Source: Edaphochlamys debaryana
Taxonomy: Eukaryota; Chlorophyta; Chlorophyceae; Chlamydomonadales
Assembly: GCA_016858145.1 (NCBI GenBank)
Contig: JAEHOE010000070.1
Span: 62,001-126,000 of the forward strand
Direction of reading: 5' to 3'
Length of the DNA stretch: 64,000 bases
A model generated the notes under the pieces. It was not told the DNA's origin and ran no database searches. It saw nothing but the letters and a program-made list of their open reading frames with translations. Positions 1 through 11,794 of the stretch are shown one piece after another (the stretch's first letter is position 1; each line of letters begins with the position of its first letter). Both the position numbers and the translations under genes were made by a program.

Positions 1-2
1 AC

Positions 3-1139
3 GACAACCCCGCGGCGGCGCCAGTGCTCCGGACGGCGGCGGCGAGGCTGACGAGCCTCGGAGCCCTCCCGGCTCCGCCGCCAGCGGCCGCGGCGGAGCC
101 GTCAACGCCCCCCGCAGCTGCACGCAGGGGCCGTGTGCCTGGCGTCGGGGCACCCGACCGGCCGCTTTGCCCGGTCAGCGGCGGCTGCCTGCTGGAGCTG
201 CTGGAGCACTGCAGGGCTGCGCTCGCCCGCATCGACGCCGCTGCCTCCACCGCCTACGCTCGCGGCGCTGGGGGCGGCGGCGGCGGCAGTGGCGGTGCGG
301 TGGTGGCGGCGCTGGCACGATGGGCGGAGCTGCAGGCGACCCCGGAGTCGCCCTGGCTCCTTCGGCACGAGCGCGCGGGGGTACTGGCGGGAGGCGAGGC
401 CGGGATGGGGATGGGACCTCCGGCCGCCGCCTCTGGCCCTCGGCTGGCAGCACCTGCCGCCGCGGACGCAAACGGTGGCAGCATGACGGGACCAGGGGCC
501 GTATCCCCGGGCGCGGCCGCTGGGTCCGAGCCACAGCCATTGCTGACTGCATCGGCGGAGCAGGGAAGGCACGAGGTGCAGGCCGATAGCGGGCAGCTGA
601 ATGGGATCGCTGTCAGCGCGCTGGTGCACCAGACCGAGGTCCACATGGCAAGTTTGCTCGGTCGGTCTTTGCAGGTGTGCCCGTGTGAATCGGAAAGCTC
701 GGCGCCTCAGGCCGGAGCTGGACGGGAGCCGCAGGCGAGCGGAGGCGGCGAGGACGCCCCAACGCACTGCCACCACCACACGGGTCCCTCCGAACGCAAG
801 CGGCCCCGCGGACGAAGCAGCGACGGCGGCCGGCGGCGGCACAGTGCCTCTGCCGCGCGGCTGGCGGCGGCTGCGGCGGTCACGGACGCATGGGGTCCCC
901 GATCGCCTTTGGAGAGCTGGGATGAGGGCGAGGAAGAGGACGGTGTTGTATCTGCGGCCGGCAGGAGCACTAGGGCGTCAGCAGGGGCAGGGGGTATGAG
1001 CAGCAGTGCCGGTGCCGGTGCTGGGGACCGGCAGCCGCCCGTGGTGGTGGTGGTGGTGGGGCCTGATGGGAGGCGTGCGAGCGTGCTGCTGCAGCCGCCA
1101 GGGGCCCCCCGCTTGGCCGGGGCGCCGGGCCGGTGTTAG
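3..1139 (+). CDS. 3' end of a low-complexity protein gene (partial)
   Basis: An open frame enters from the left edge and stops at TAG 1137-1139, so this is the last coding exon, or part of it, of a gene that starts outside the window. About 378 residues are visible. They are rich in Ala, Gly, Pro and Ser, with acidic (DEGEEEDG) and basic (ERKRPRGR) patches, a His run and a Val run near the end. One stretch is less biased: CLLELLEHCRAALARIDAA, near residue 60, looks helical. I recognise no domain. The basic patch could be a nuclear localisation signal, but that is inference. Two TGTAA signals lie downstream at 1684-1703. The plus strand is preferred because the frame is open to the edge and the sequence drops in GC just after the stop. 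Confidence 0.55.
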   Translation, partial: DNPAAAPVLRTAAARLTSLGALPAPPPAAAAEPSTPPAAARRGRVPGVGAPDRPLCPVSGGCLLELLEHCRAALARIDAAASTAYARGAGGGGGGSGGAVVAALARWAELQATPESPWLLRHERAGVLAGGEAGMGMGPPAAASGPRLAAPAAADANGGSMTGPGAVSPGAAAGSEPQPLLTASAEQGRHEVQADSGQLNGIAVSALVHQTEVHMASLLGRSLQVCPCESESSAPQAGAGREPQASGGGEDAPTHCHHHTGPSERKRPRGRSSDGGRRRHSASAARLAAAAAVTDAWGPRSPLESWDEGEEEDGVVSAAGRSTRASAGAGGMSSSAGAGAGDRQPPVVVVVVGPDGRRASVLLQPPGAPRLAGAPGRC

Positions 1140-2267
1140 CTATGCGTGGAATTGTGCGAACGCTGGTGATGGGGCGCTACCGTAATGTTTGGGTGCTGTT
1201 GTGTGGGCCTTTGGACGTCCACAAAGAAGATGGACATCGTGTGGTGCAAGGGCGTTAGGCAGGGAAGTGTAGAGCAGCGCGAAGGCAGTCAGTTAGGTGC
1301 AAGCAGCAGTGGTGGGGTCACACGGCTTTGTTGGGGCGCAGGTACACAAATTTGAGTAGACTGTCCGGAGACTTAGGTTGCCCTGACGTGGCATCTCACC
1401 ACGCACGTGGCACTCTTGATGGGCCGCATGGGGGCGCCTGGCGCCCTTTAAGGCCTTGAGCTTACAGGCCCCTTGCGACCTTTCCCTTGCTAACAACTGA
1501 TCCATAGCGCCAACGGCGCTTCAGCTGCGCGGCACTCGAGGGACTGCAGCCCCCTGAGCTCTGACGACAGCAGAACCTCGCACAGGGATCAACAGGCTGA
1601 AGCCCCATGAGACTCCCTAGGACTCCCAACACAACCCGTCCTGTGCCAGGGTGCGCCGGAAAGGAGTTACACTTTGTTGTCTTTGTAAGCGCAGAGATTG
1701 TAAGCGCAGAGAGCAGCAGACGAGTCTGGCCGTCATGCGCTCCACGCCCGTGCCCCTTGCGCCCCTTGGCGGGCGACCGGCGACCGGTCCGAGCCCCACT
1801 CCCGCGACCACGTGTCCTCTTTGCAAGCTTGCACATCCACTTCTGGCCCCTTATCGCGTGCACAAAGTCCGCGACTGTCCGCGACGGCCTTCGTATTGCC
1901 GCACGGCAATGGACTCGTGCCCGCCGCCGTACAAACTCAAACCAGTTTACAAGGCCTCGACTTCAGTCTGGAGAGACTCATAGCGTGGCATAGATCTCGG
2001 TCCTGTGTACACCGAAGGCCTGGACCAGGTAGAAGTAAGTGCCGGCGTGATCACCGCCCGTTCAGCGGTCGCGAGCGAGCTTCTGGGCACCGCATACTGA
2101 CCAGCGGTACGTAGCGGTGTACATAAAGGACGCCTAGCCTAGCTAGAGCGGCGTCCAAGTGTATAAGTACGCGAAAGGCGCGCGTCGGACACTTGCGACC
2201 CCCGCTGCAGCCCTCAGGTTAACCCTGCGCGCCTCTCTTCGTGCAGAGGTTGCCAGATAGTAGCCAT
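1140..2267. other. Intergenic region with probable poly(A) signals and promoter
   Basis: No convincing gene is visible. Base composition is less GC-rich than the flanking exons. Two TGTAA motifs (1684-1688 and 1699-1703) lie in a 15-bp tandem repeat and may end the transcript of the gene at 3-1139. The right part should hold the promoter and 5' UTR of the metallopeptidase gene. Confidence 0.5.
2162..2167 (+). promoter_or_regulatory. Possible TATA box of the metallopeptidase gene
   Basis: TATAAG lies 106 bp before the proposed start codon at 2268, a plausible distance for a TATA box plus a short 5' UTR. This is a motif match only. Confidence 0.3.
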
Positions 2268-5200
2268 ATGGCGATCACACGCTGGGCGCCGGGCCTCGGC
2301 ACTTCAGCGCTGATTGTGGCCGCTCTCGTCGTCGCGGCTGCGGCGATCCCGCGCAGCCTGATGCAAGGTAACGACTGTGCGCGTAGCTCTGGCTGGACAA
2401 GCGACCTGGAAACTTGAGCCGCGTGTGACGGCATGGAGCGCATTCGAGCGGCTCACGGGCACACTGGTCGCTCAGGGTCGCTTCCAGCGGCGCCATGCGC
2501 TAATAGTTGGGCTCGCAACCACAGACACCTTCTACCGCAGCGCCGTGTTGTCCTCACTGGCACGTCGGGCGCGTGCTGGCACCGCCCGCCCACTCCTTCC
2601 TGCCCGCCACGCCACGTACCCGCCCCGTCTCTCCCCGCAGCTGACGGCAACATCGCGCCGCGCAAGGGCCACATCGGCGGCCACAGCCCCGAGGTCGAGT
2701 CCATTCTGCACCGCCATTACACCGACTCCAAGTCGGTCTTGAGGGTCGAGCCCGGCAGGCGGTGAGCGGCTGGCTGGGCGCAGGGAAGATGGACGCGCAC
2801 CGCTAGCCTGACACCGCAGCACCCGCCCCGCTCTGTATCGGTAAGTTTGGCCACTTGATGCCCCCGATTGATGCCCCCGTGCGCTCGGCCTCCGCAGGAT
2901 GCTCGTGTCCCAGCCGCCAGGCTACCGCAAGCGCGCCACTGCACTCAAGGGCACCATCGAGATCTGGGTGAGTCATCCACAATGCAAACCAATAGGCTTA
3001 TGGGCCAAACGGCCATTGGGGCCGGTGATGCCATGCAACACGTGCTTGCCAGGCTTGCGCACTGACGTTACAGCGCCCCTCTTGAGACCTGCCGGTGTTG
3101 ACCAAACCTCGGGTGCAATGCGCCTCAACCCCAGGCATTCGACGGCCAGGTCAAGGACGAGTCCGTGGACCGTCTGGTCTTCTTGATCAACCACATGTTC
3201 GCCTTCACTCCCAAGCACATGCTCGACCGACTGGCGCTACACAAGCCAGTGGTGAGTGGGCTCAGTGGCGCCCAGGGGACGGGGGTGGCCGGGCTAGCAA
3301 TTGGGCATTGGGCGGCTCTGGGGCGGCTCCAGCCCCTTGCACATGACGCCCGGTTGGGGTGCGGGCGTGAGCGGCGAGGCTCGAGTGCTGGGGACTGGCG
3401 CCGAGGACTCTGGATAGTGTACCGGGAACGGTTGTTCCAGGCACTCGAGGGGCTCTGCCGGTACCGGACTCCACTCGCTCACAGACGCCGCCTTGTAACA
3501 CCGACCCGAAGGTTGACATTGTTGGGATTAACCAAGACATCACGGACATGCCAGCCATGGAGGGGTACGACAAGGAGAAGTACAGAGGTGCGTGGGCCGT
3601 ACGTGCCTATGTTCGGCACATGGCACGCACGCAGCGCAGCGCAGGACTGTTGCCCCCACGGGCCGTCGGCTAGAGCCACTCTACTGCCACTCTACCGTAC
3701 CTGGCATCACGGCGCGCGGCCCTGCCAATCCGGCGGGCTTTGCTTCGCTTTGGGCAAGGCGCCGGTTGCTGAGACATTCGGAGGCATAACATGGGACCCG
3801 ATGCCGCATAGGACAGGCCCACAAGGCACCTTGCGAAACTCTCCCCAAACCCCGCTGGCCCCCTTGCAACTCCGCCCAGGTGTGCCCGGCGTGGGCCCAA
3901 GCGTCGAGATCCCCCACACCCTTGTGCCCGAGTACGACCTAGACGGCTCAGACGCCACATGGGGCGGGTGAGTGATGCGAGATCAGGCTCATCAGATGCC
4001 GTCATGCATGTAGCCAGGCTGCGCAAGCGTTTCTGGAACGCCGCCGGCGGTACGGGTACGCGTGGGGCTCTCCACGGCACGTGGACAGAGGTTCCCGGTT
4101 AACGTCCGAACTCGACCCCTCACAGGAGCAACTCTGCAATGCACGAGCTGGGACACATGGTACGTCAGCGGGCATAGGAAGGAGGGCACTCGTACTGATG
4201 GAGCTTGCTTGCACAGCTGGGATCCACCCCGCTTCCATCCAGACCCAGTACCCACGCTGTTGCACCTGCGCTTGCACCACGGACAGCCGGGGGGCGTGCC
4301 GCCGCCATTAGCAATCAACGATGGGTGCGTTACAACTGCAGATCATGATTTTGGGCTTCAGCGCGTGCGAAATTCGCAATGTGATGAGGTGGGACGGGTG
4401 GCGCTGCCGCGGCGCGGGGGCATGGGTGTGTGCCGGGGTCAATTGCAGGGCTTGCTGTAGAGACGGGGTGCCGGGGTCCGGACCTAGCCTTGATAGCCCT
4501 TGGCGGCGCGCACACTGCCGTACCCTCTGCAGGGCCTATGACGCCGCCGTGAAGTCCGGCATCTACGATATGGGTGAGTCGTCCGATGCTGTAGTTGCTG
4601 CGCTGGCGACGTCCAGCGCCGCAGCACTGTTCCCTCTTGATTCCCTCGCCCTGCATGTCGGTGGCACGCACCGCCACACGACTTCTCTGTCGCCGCCTCT
4701 GACGACTCTTGTCCCCTGCTTCATCACATGAATGGGGCGGTTCGCTCCTGATGCTGATCAGACGCTTACATGATGACGGTGGGGCTCGGGGGAGGGGTCG
4801 TCCTCGGACATACAGGTGCTCAAATGCAGCTGACACGGCGCGCGGCAGCTTGCACGCCTAATAACCGGCAACCGCCAGGCAGCTCCGTCACTCTCTTCCT
4901 GGACTGAGAATCATCCACCCCTACCTATTGCTTGGGCGCAGAACTCTGATGAGTACTGGGCGGTGCTTACCCAGATCTACTTCTCGGCCCGCTACGATGG
5001 CGGCGAGGACAAGCTGTGAGCGCCGGGCGTTGCGGTGTCGTGTCTCTCTAGTCTGTCAGGCGGTGGCTCGGAGGGTTAGGTCAGGACACGAAGAAACGTG
5101 CGTCGCAGCGCCTCCGCCATCAATCTTTCCCATGCATTTTGCGCTTCCCGCCCTATATACCCACGCAGGTACGATCAGGAGCGGCTGCGCGAACGCCAGC

Positions 5201-8200
5201 CGGATGCTCTGGAGATCCTGGACATGGTGGGCAGGGGCCGTCCAGCTGATTGGCGGGGCCTGCATGGACTGGGAGCTGAGGAATCCTACACGGGGCTTTT
5301 GGGGCTGGGTCTCAGCTCCACCTGGCCTATTGCTCTCCTTCGGACCCCCCCCCCCCCCACGGACCCCCCAGGGCCTAGGGACCTCTATGTCACCATCTAA
5401 CTTTCCTTTCTCCCTCACTCCCTTGACTACCGTGCGTGTCGCGCCGCGTGCCCCTCACAGGCCTACGGCGGCAACCCTTGGCGCCTTCCTCAGGTGCGTG
5501 TGTGAGCCCCCTTGCTTGCTGCGGCTCGGATGTGCTCATGGCAGTGCGGCGGGTCGTCGGCTCGGGGCCTTGGGAACGAGGCGCTATCTAGGCGCGTGCT
5601 ATGTATCCACACTCTTACAGGCCCTCCTCGTAGGCCCAGCACAGTTTGTTGCCTGGCTGGGATGATGATGTCCCCCTGCCAAGCGGATCCGGTGCTTGCC
5701 CAGGCCAAGGCTTTGCGCCCCGAACATGCGTGACGACCGCAGGACTGCAAGCCCTGCGTGGGCAGCGATTTTTGGGACGAGATCTACAAGACCAAGCAGT
5801 ACCCAGGGACGATATCGTACAAGGGCAGGAACAAGTGCGACGTGCCCGTGGCTACCAGCGGCTGTCAGGTGGGTCTGGCATGGGAGGGGGCGGGACACGT
5901 GCGTAGCGCAAGGTGGCGGCTGCGCGCCTTTGCATATAGAGCCGATGGAGAGTTTTTGCGCCCCCAAAGGCCTTGAGCCCCCTCAAGCCCTCACGGCAGG
6001 GGTGCTGGACTACCGGGAGTTAATCCAGGGGCCGAAGGCAGCAGCCTGGGTGTTGAGCCCAGGCTCAACCTAATCGAATTGGGAGTCCCCTTGTTAGGCC
6101 TGATAGTACTGGTAGCTCCACCGCACACCGACCCGCCCGAGGCCCGACGCACACCCCCGCCATGCTGGACCAAATACGGCCGTTGCGCTATGTGCATCAC
6201 ACCTTTTGCTTGTTCTGATACAACGCATGCTTGGTGCTTGCTTCGCAGGACGTTGGAGACGAGTCGTACGAGACCCCAGCGTTGCTGTGTCCCGAGATGG
6301 CAGCTCAGAAGTCAGGGTGGTACGTCCCGAGTGAGTGCTGCCTCTTCTGCCCTCGATGGAGCATGGTGTGTCTATGTGCGCCTGCGTCTACTGCATGGAA
6401 CGTAGGCTGGAATGCACGTGACAGCCATTGCAGGCCGTGGCACGCCCCCTTGCAACTTGTGTCATTTGACTTGCCCATCTGCTGGTGTACAGAGTACGCT
6501 TGCTCTGGAGCTGAGTATTCCGACTATATGAACAAGGTGGGGCTCGCTGGTGGTTGCGGGCTTGCGGTGGGAGGGCCTGCTGCGTACGCTGCGCTGAGTG
6601 AGTGGGCCCGCGGCCCTCCCGCATGTGCAGATCTGCCCCCTGAGCTGCGAGAGGTCGGACTGCAAGTTCGACCCCATGCCTTTCCTTTGCACGGATGCCC
6701 AAGACGGGCCCGCCTGCATCAAGTGGGCGCTCGACGGCGAGTGCCAGAAGGACCCCTCCTACATGAAGGCGAGTCCCGGCCGAAGCCCGGGGGGCGGGGG
6801 TATGAAGCACCGGAGCTTGACGGGGGAGGATAGGGCAGCAGCATGCAGTGTGGGGGCTCGGGGGAGCGCTTGGCCTCAAAGCCTCACCCCTGCCCCGTCC
6901 ACAGACATGGTGCGGCAAGGCGTGCGGCTACTGCAGTGCCAGCGGCTGCCAGGACTACAAGAGCGAGTGCGCGCAGTGGGCCAAGGACGGCAACTGCATG
7001 TACAACGCGGAGGTACGTACGGCAGATCTGCAACCTTGACCGGCTTGATCCCCTATGAGACTTGCTGCTAATCAGGTGCTTTGACTCTCTGCTACCCTTA
7101 CTCGCAGTGGACCAACTACATGTTTGACTGGTGCCCCCAGTCGTGCGGCTTCTGCGGCGGCCAGTTCTGCGCTGATCTGCACGCCGAGTGCCCCTTCTGG
7201 GGCTCTGAGGGGGACTGCACCAAGGGCGGTGCGGAGAACGTGGCTTGGATGGCCACCAACTGCCCCCGCTCCTGCGGGAAGTGCACCTGGCTGGCAAAGA
7301 CCCCCACCCCCACCACCTCGACCAAGAGCCCTCCGCCGGCCAAGTCCCCTCCCCCCGTCCGTAGCCCGCCTCCCCTCAAGTCCCCTCCTCCACTTCGCAG
7401 CCCGCCTCCCCTTAAGTCCCCGCCCCCGCTTCGCAGCCCCCCGCCTCTCAAGTCGCCTCCCCCGCTTCGCAGCTCTCCTCCGCCCAAGTCCCCCCCGCCA
7501 CTGGCAGTCCGCAGCCCCCCGCCTCTCAAGTCCCCCCCGCCAGTGCGCAGCCCGCCTCCCGCCAAGTCCCCTCCGCCGCTGCGCAGCCCCCCCAGCCTGA
7601 CGGCCCCCGCCAAGCCCCCCGGCTACACCGCTTACGCGACCTGCGAGGACGCTTCTGGATACTGGTCCTGCCCCGGCTGGGCCATGGCCGGTGGGTGTGG
7701 CGCTGGGCCTGGGACCTGGGCCGATCACCAGCCAGGGCCGGGTCATGACCCAGGCCTCGGTGGTAGCCGTCATTCACGCAGCCGTACACCACCCCTGGCC
7801 GTGATGCCATGCAACGTCTTTTTGCTGTGCTGTGTAGCAGACACGCTCCTCGCCTCAAGGATACGGAGGCGATGACGCACGAGAGTGGGGTTCCTGTCAA
7901 GTCTAGACCTGCCTTTTAAGACGCATCTACTACATGCTGACACATGGCCTGTGCGTGTGCATGCCCGTGCGCGTTTCCTCCCAGGCTGGTGCGGCAAGGA
8001 CGCGGCGACCACGGACAAGTACTGCACTCAGAGCTGCGGCAAATGCGGCGCGCCCAAGCCCACGTGCAGCGACCTGCAGTCATCCTGCCCCTACTGGGCG
8101 AGCGAGGTGCGGGGGACAGGGACAGGGGCAGGGCTGCCCACCGCAACGGGCCGTCCCTCCCTCAGTGCCGCTCCTGCCCCTTGACCCCTTGGCCTGCTCG

Positions 8201-8781
8201 CCGCTCCACCATGCCTCCACCCGCCCCTGCCAGGGCTACTGTGACTCTGATGAGGAGTACGTGAAGACATACTGCCGCGTGTCGTGCGGCTACTGCTCCG
8301 TCTCCACGTCCACCTGCAAGGACGCCAACACGTACTGCGCGGCGTGGGCCAAGGTGCGTGCGATGCCGCGCCGCACGGCACGCCTTCAGGGCCCGCCCCC
8401 CGACCCCCGGGGTCGTCTTCTCGTCTTGCTCGAATCAGAACCTTTGTTTGTCTGGGGTTGGGGCTGGGGCGTGCAAGTCTGCGTGCTGTGCTCCGCCCGC
8501 CCGCCGGGTCGTCTGGCATTCGCCTTCCCCTCCCGACCAGCGTACTGGCACCCGGAATGCCCCATAACTCAGGCCGGGCACTGCGAGACCAATGAGTCAT
8601 GGTACTACATGTACCGCTTCTGCCCGCGGAGGTGAGGGCGTTGCGGGGGTTCGTTGGGCCTGCCCCTTCTGTCTTCACCTACAAGCCCTGCCCGTGCACC
8701 CTCGCCTGCCCCCTCCTCCTCCCCAGCTGCGGCTTCTGTGGGAACGGCCAGGGCCAGGACGAGTGGAGCAGCCGGCGCTGA
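2268..8781 (+). CDS. Secreted zinc metallopeptidase with ShK-like modules and an SPPP linker
   Basis: A gene of about 23 exons encoding roughly 810 residues. Exon 1 (2268-2367) encodes a hydrophobic signal peptide. Exon 7 (4126-4159) carries MHELGHM, an HExxH zinc-binding motif. A 17-nt microexon (4762-4778) and exon 11 (4942-5015) join to give AYMMT then NSDEYWAVLTQIYF, whose Glu is a plausible third zinc ligand, as in lethal-factor-type gluzincins (inference). Exon 13 encodes AYGGNPWRLPQ. The C-terminal half has about six ShK-type cysteine modules ending in SCGxC, three before and three after a (K/R)SPPP hydroxyproline-type linker in exon 19 (7108-7690). TGA is at 8779-8781. Other exons: 2641-2761, 2898-2967, 3135-3251, 3485-3587, 3880-3967, 4533-4573, 5169-5226, 5461-5493, 5743-5868, 6249-6330, 6493-6536, 6631-6768, 6905-7012, 7985-8106, 8234-8357, 8541-8631, 8727-8781. 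Exon 8 (about 4217-4324) does not restore phase as drawn, so its borders are unresolved. The exon 17 donor is GC. Confidence 0.75.
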
Positions 8782-9939
8782 GGTTTCGGCATGACGCAAG
8801 CCGCCCTCGGTGCTTCGTTGGTACATGCATGCAGAGAGGAGCCGGCTAACAAGCACAGAATGTTTGCTCAGGGGCGGGGTTTGTGGCGGTGTGGTAGGGT
8901 GCGTGGTCATGGGGGTGGCGCGCTGTGACAGATGCGCGCGCGGGGCAGAGAGGGTGTCACGGGGCGCGCGGGTGGGCGGGGTTACGGGGGGGCGCCGCTT
9001 CAGCCCTCGACTCCTGCGCACAGTACATCCCGCCCATGCCACCCAGCTGGCCCCGCACTGGCTTGCGACCGCGCAGCACATGGCAGCCTGGATTCCGAAG
9101 CAACCCTGATGGGCGAGCTCAATCTCTGCGAAGTAGGGGGGTTCCTTATGAGCGAAGTACTGGGCCGGTCTGGCCGCGCGGGGTGTGCGTGTCAAGAAGC
9201 ACAGTGGCTCGAGCTGGCCGTGACACTTGCACGCTTCTCCTCATGCCCGGGCCCCGGAGCCCCCATCCAGCATGAAACCTGTACGGCTACTTACCTTCAT
9301 GAGGCTCAAACGTCCCAGCCCCCCAAGCGAACGCCTCCACTCGCTCGCTCCACGCACGAGGCTCATCGCACCCTTGTGGATAGCACACGCCCAAGCAAGG
9401 CCCAACCACCGAGCTAACTCTCTCACCCCTGCTCTAACTGCCTCAGATACATTGTCGGTAGGTATTATACTGGTTAAGCCTCAGGGTTTCCGTCTGCACA
9501 TGCACACTGAGCTCACGGCAGCAGCAACCATCACACTTCTACACGCAGCACAGGACTCCGGTACCTATGGCAGCCGCCGCCACATTCCTCCTCGTGCAAT
9601 GGCAGGCTCAGTCCCAAACAGCAGAAACCGCAAAACCTGCGCGCCCACCCAGCAATGCGCCGTACGTATTTCTCAGTACAGTCTGTAAATGCTTGAAAGC
9701 CAGCCCATCTCTACAGTGTGTCACTTCTGCGCCCGCGCGCCTTCCTGCTCTGCCTCACAGCGGTCCCGCCTCGCGGCGATACACCTCGCATGGGACAAAG
9801 TCAGTGCTAGCTGCTCCCCTCACCCTGGAGCCACGCAGCCCTGCTGTAACTACATACGCACAACTGCAAACTCCGTGCTTGCTTGTGCCCGCATGCGGCT
9901 TATTCCAGCCGCCCCGCTCAGTCCCTAGAAGCAGCGGTT
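8782..9939. other. Convergent 3' region between the metallopeptidase and pherophorin genes
   Basis: No gene is seen here. The two flanking genes point towards each other, so this stretch should contain both 3' UTRs. TGTAA at 9684-9688 suits the plus-strand gene and would give a 3' UTR of about 0.9 kb. I found no TGTAA on the minus strand for the pherophorin. Confidence 0.45.
9684..9688 (+). terminator. TGTAA polyadenylation signal
   Basis: TGTAA is the usual volvocine poly(A) signal. This is the first clear copy on the plus strand after the metallopeptidase stop codon that lies before the opposing gene; another copy at 9844 is closer to it. Confidence 0.4.
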
Positions 9940-11794
9940 TCAGCACCCCATCTGCTTGATGCCCTGGAGGCAACTGGGGCCGCTGGGGCCGATGACCCGG
10001 ACGCCCACCCACGAGTACCTCGCGGAGAGCTCGGGCGTGCAGGCCGGTGGGAGGTAGTCCAGCATTTGCCTCAGTCCATCGCCCGCATCGACCCAGTCCT
10101 GCAAGGGGAGCGCCAGGAGGCAGGCGGGTAGGGCGGGGGTTTGCATGGGGTTACTGTACAAACCAGGACCAGGAGCCCCAAGCTCCGGCGGAGTCCTTCC
10201 GTTAAACGCAACTTGCTCCACCCCTGCAACCCATGGCAAGGCTGCTCACTAACGCTCCAACTCCAACAGGTCCAACTGCTGCGGGCCACCCCCCTCGCAC
10301 TTGACACACCTGGAGGCGTGCGCCGTCCGCGTCGCTGGCGAACGTGCCGCAGATTGCCATGGAGTAGGCGGCGCATGACGCTAACTGGAAGGGCTCGGAC
10401 ATGAGCGCACCGTACTCAATCACAGCATCGCTTAGAATGTCTGTTATTATAGCATTGGCAACGGCCTCGCAGAAGCCGGCTTGGGTGTTGAATGTGAAGC
10501 GCTGATCGGGCTGGGCGTCGGACTGGTCGGGGACCTCAAGGTATAGGCACGTGTCGCAGCCAGCCTGGGGGCTTGGGGGTGGCTTGGCAGCGGGAATGGG
10601 AGAGGGGCCGCGCGCGGGGCTTGGGGAGGGCTTGGGGGAGGACTTGGGGGAGGGCTTGGGGGAGGGCTTGGGGGAGGGCTTGGGGAAGGGCTTGGGGGAG
10701 GGCTTGGGGGACGGCTTGGGGGACGGTTTCGGGGACGGCTTGGGGGACGGCTTGGGGGAGGGCTTGGGGGACGGTTTCGGGGACGGCTTGGGGGACGGCT
10801 TGGGGGAGGGCTTGGGGGACGGTTTCGGGGACGGCTTGGGTGAGGGCGTGGGTGAGGGCGTGGGTGAGGGCTTGGGCGAGGGCTTGGGGGAGGGCTTGGG
10901 GGAGGGCTTGGGGGACGCCTTGGGCTTGGGGGCAGGCTCGGGGGGCACAAGCCCAGCCGCACATTCCCTCGCATACAACGTTGACGGGCACCTCGGCTCA
11001 AGACCACTGTCGATGAAGAGTTGGAACATGTGCGAAGAGGACGGCTTGTTGCAGTCATCATCGGCAGACCCTGTCAGAACCTCGTTGTAAAGGTGCGACA
11101 AGCCATCCCCGCCGCCATCCATCCACGTCTGAAACAGGGCTGCATCCTCGAAGGTGGGGATCTCGCCACAGACCTTGAGCTGCAGCGGCTCACATGAGGT
11201 GAGCGTGAAGGGTTTCGATATGGTTGCTCCAACCTCAGCTGCAGCCTCGCTGAAGCCGCGGCTGATTATGGCGGACATTTCTTGGCAGGTGCTGTCACTG
11301 AAGCTGTAGGGCTCCGTGTCTTCCGGGGACTTATCAAGATACGGAGCCACAATGAACAGGGTACACGTGGAGCAGGCGGCCGTGGTGTCCACTGCGCCAG
11401 CGAGCAGCGGCGCGCCTGGTGGGAGCAGGGGTGTGAGGCAGGAAGCGGCGGGGCAGCGGGAAAACTTGACACGTACTGTACACACACATGCACACATACA
11501 TCTCTGCACTTCTCAGCCGAAGACCTACAAGCTGCACACGACCTCCAGCACGACTATGCCGTGTGCCGTTGGTGAGCGCGCTTGGCGCAGTTCCGGCCGT
11601 GTGACATACTGATGCCAAACGGCTGCGCAGGCCGTCTGCCCGCAGGCCAGTCTTCCGTCGCTGATCGTGCTCAGGGCATCAGTTGTAGGGCCGCAGCGCC
11701 ACAGATATCGAGTACACTTACTGCTCCATACACACGCGCCAAGAACGGCGATCAAGAGGGAATTGAAGTTCCGCATGGCTCTTTCAGCGTTCAT
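9940..11794 (-). CDS. Pherophorin-type extracellular matrix glycoprotein with two pherophorin domains
   Basis: Three exons (11722-11794, 10310-11415, 9940-10098) give a 445-residue protein ending in TGA. The phases fit exactly. Exon 1 is a signal peptide ([13 protein letters not shown]). A first pherophorin domain (DUF3707) starts at [14 protein letters not shown] and has the conserved [13 protein letters not shown] core. A linker of about 100 residues follows, built from SPKP repeats (10612-10935). A second domain starts at CDTCLYLEV, has [15 protein letters not shown], and ends in exon 3 with [11 protein letters not shown]. Such proteins are hydroxyproline-rich wall or matrix components, with a globular-rod-globular layout. 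A second Met at codon 7 could also start the protein. The gene converges on the metallopeptidase gene. Confidence 0.88.
10612..10935 (-). repeat. Coding minisatellite for the SPKP linker of the pherophorin
   Basis: Repeats of a 12-bp unit encode PSPK, with SPTP variants near the upstream end. The tract forms the hydroxyproline-rich rod between the two pherophorin domains. Confidence 0.85.

Noticed and set aside
9227..9688. Open frame downstream of the metallopeptidase as a separate small gene
   Set aside because: It has no domain, no signal peptide and no GC-rich codon use, and lies where 3' UTR is expected.
10551..11090. Plus-strand Gly/Leu-repeat frames over the pherophorin gene
   Set aside because: They mirror the SPKP linker of the minus-strand pherophorin, which has a signal peptide, two known domains and exact splicing.
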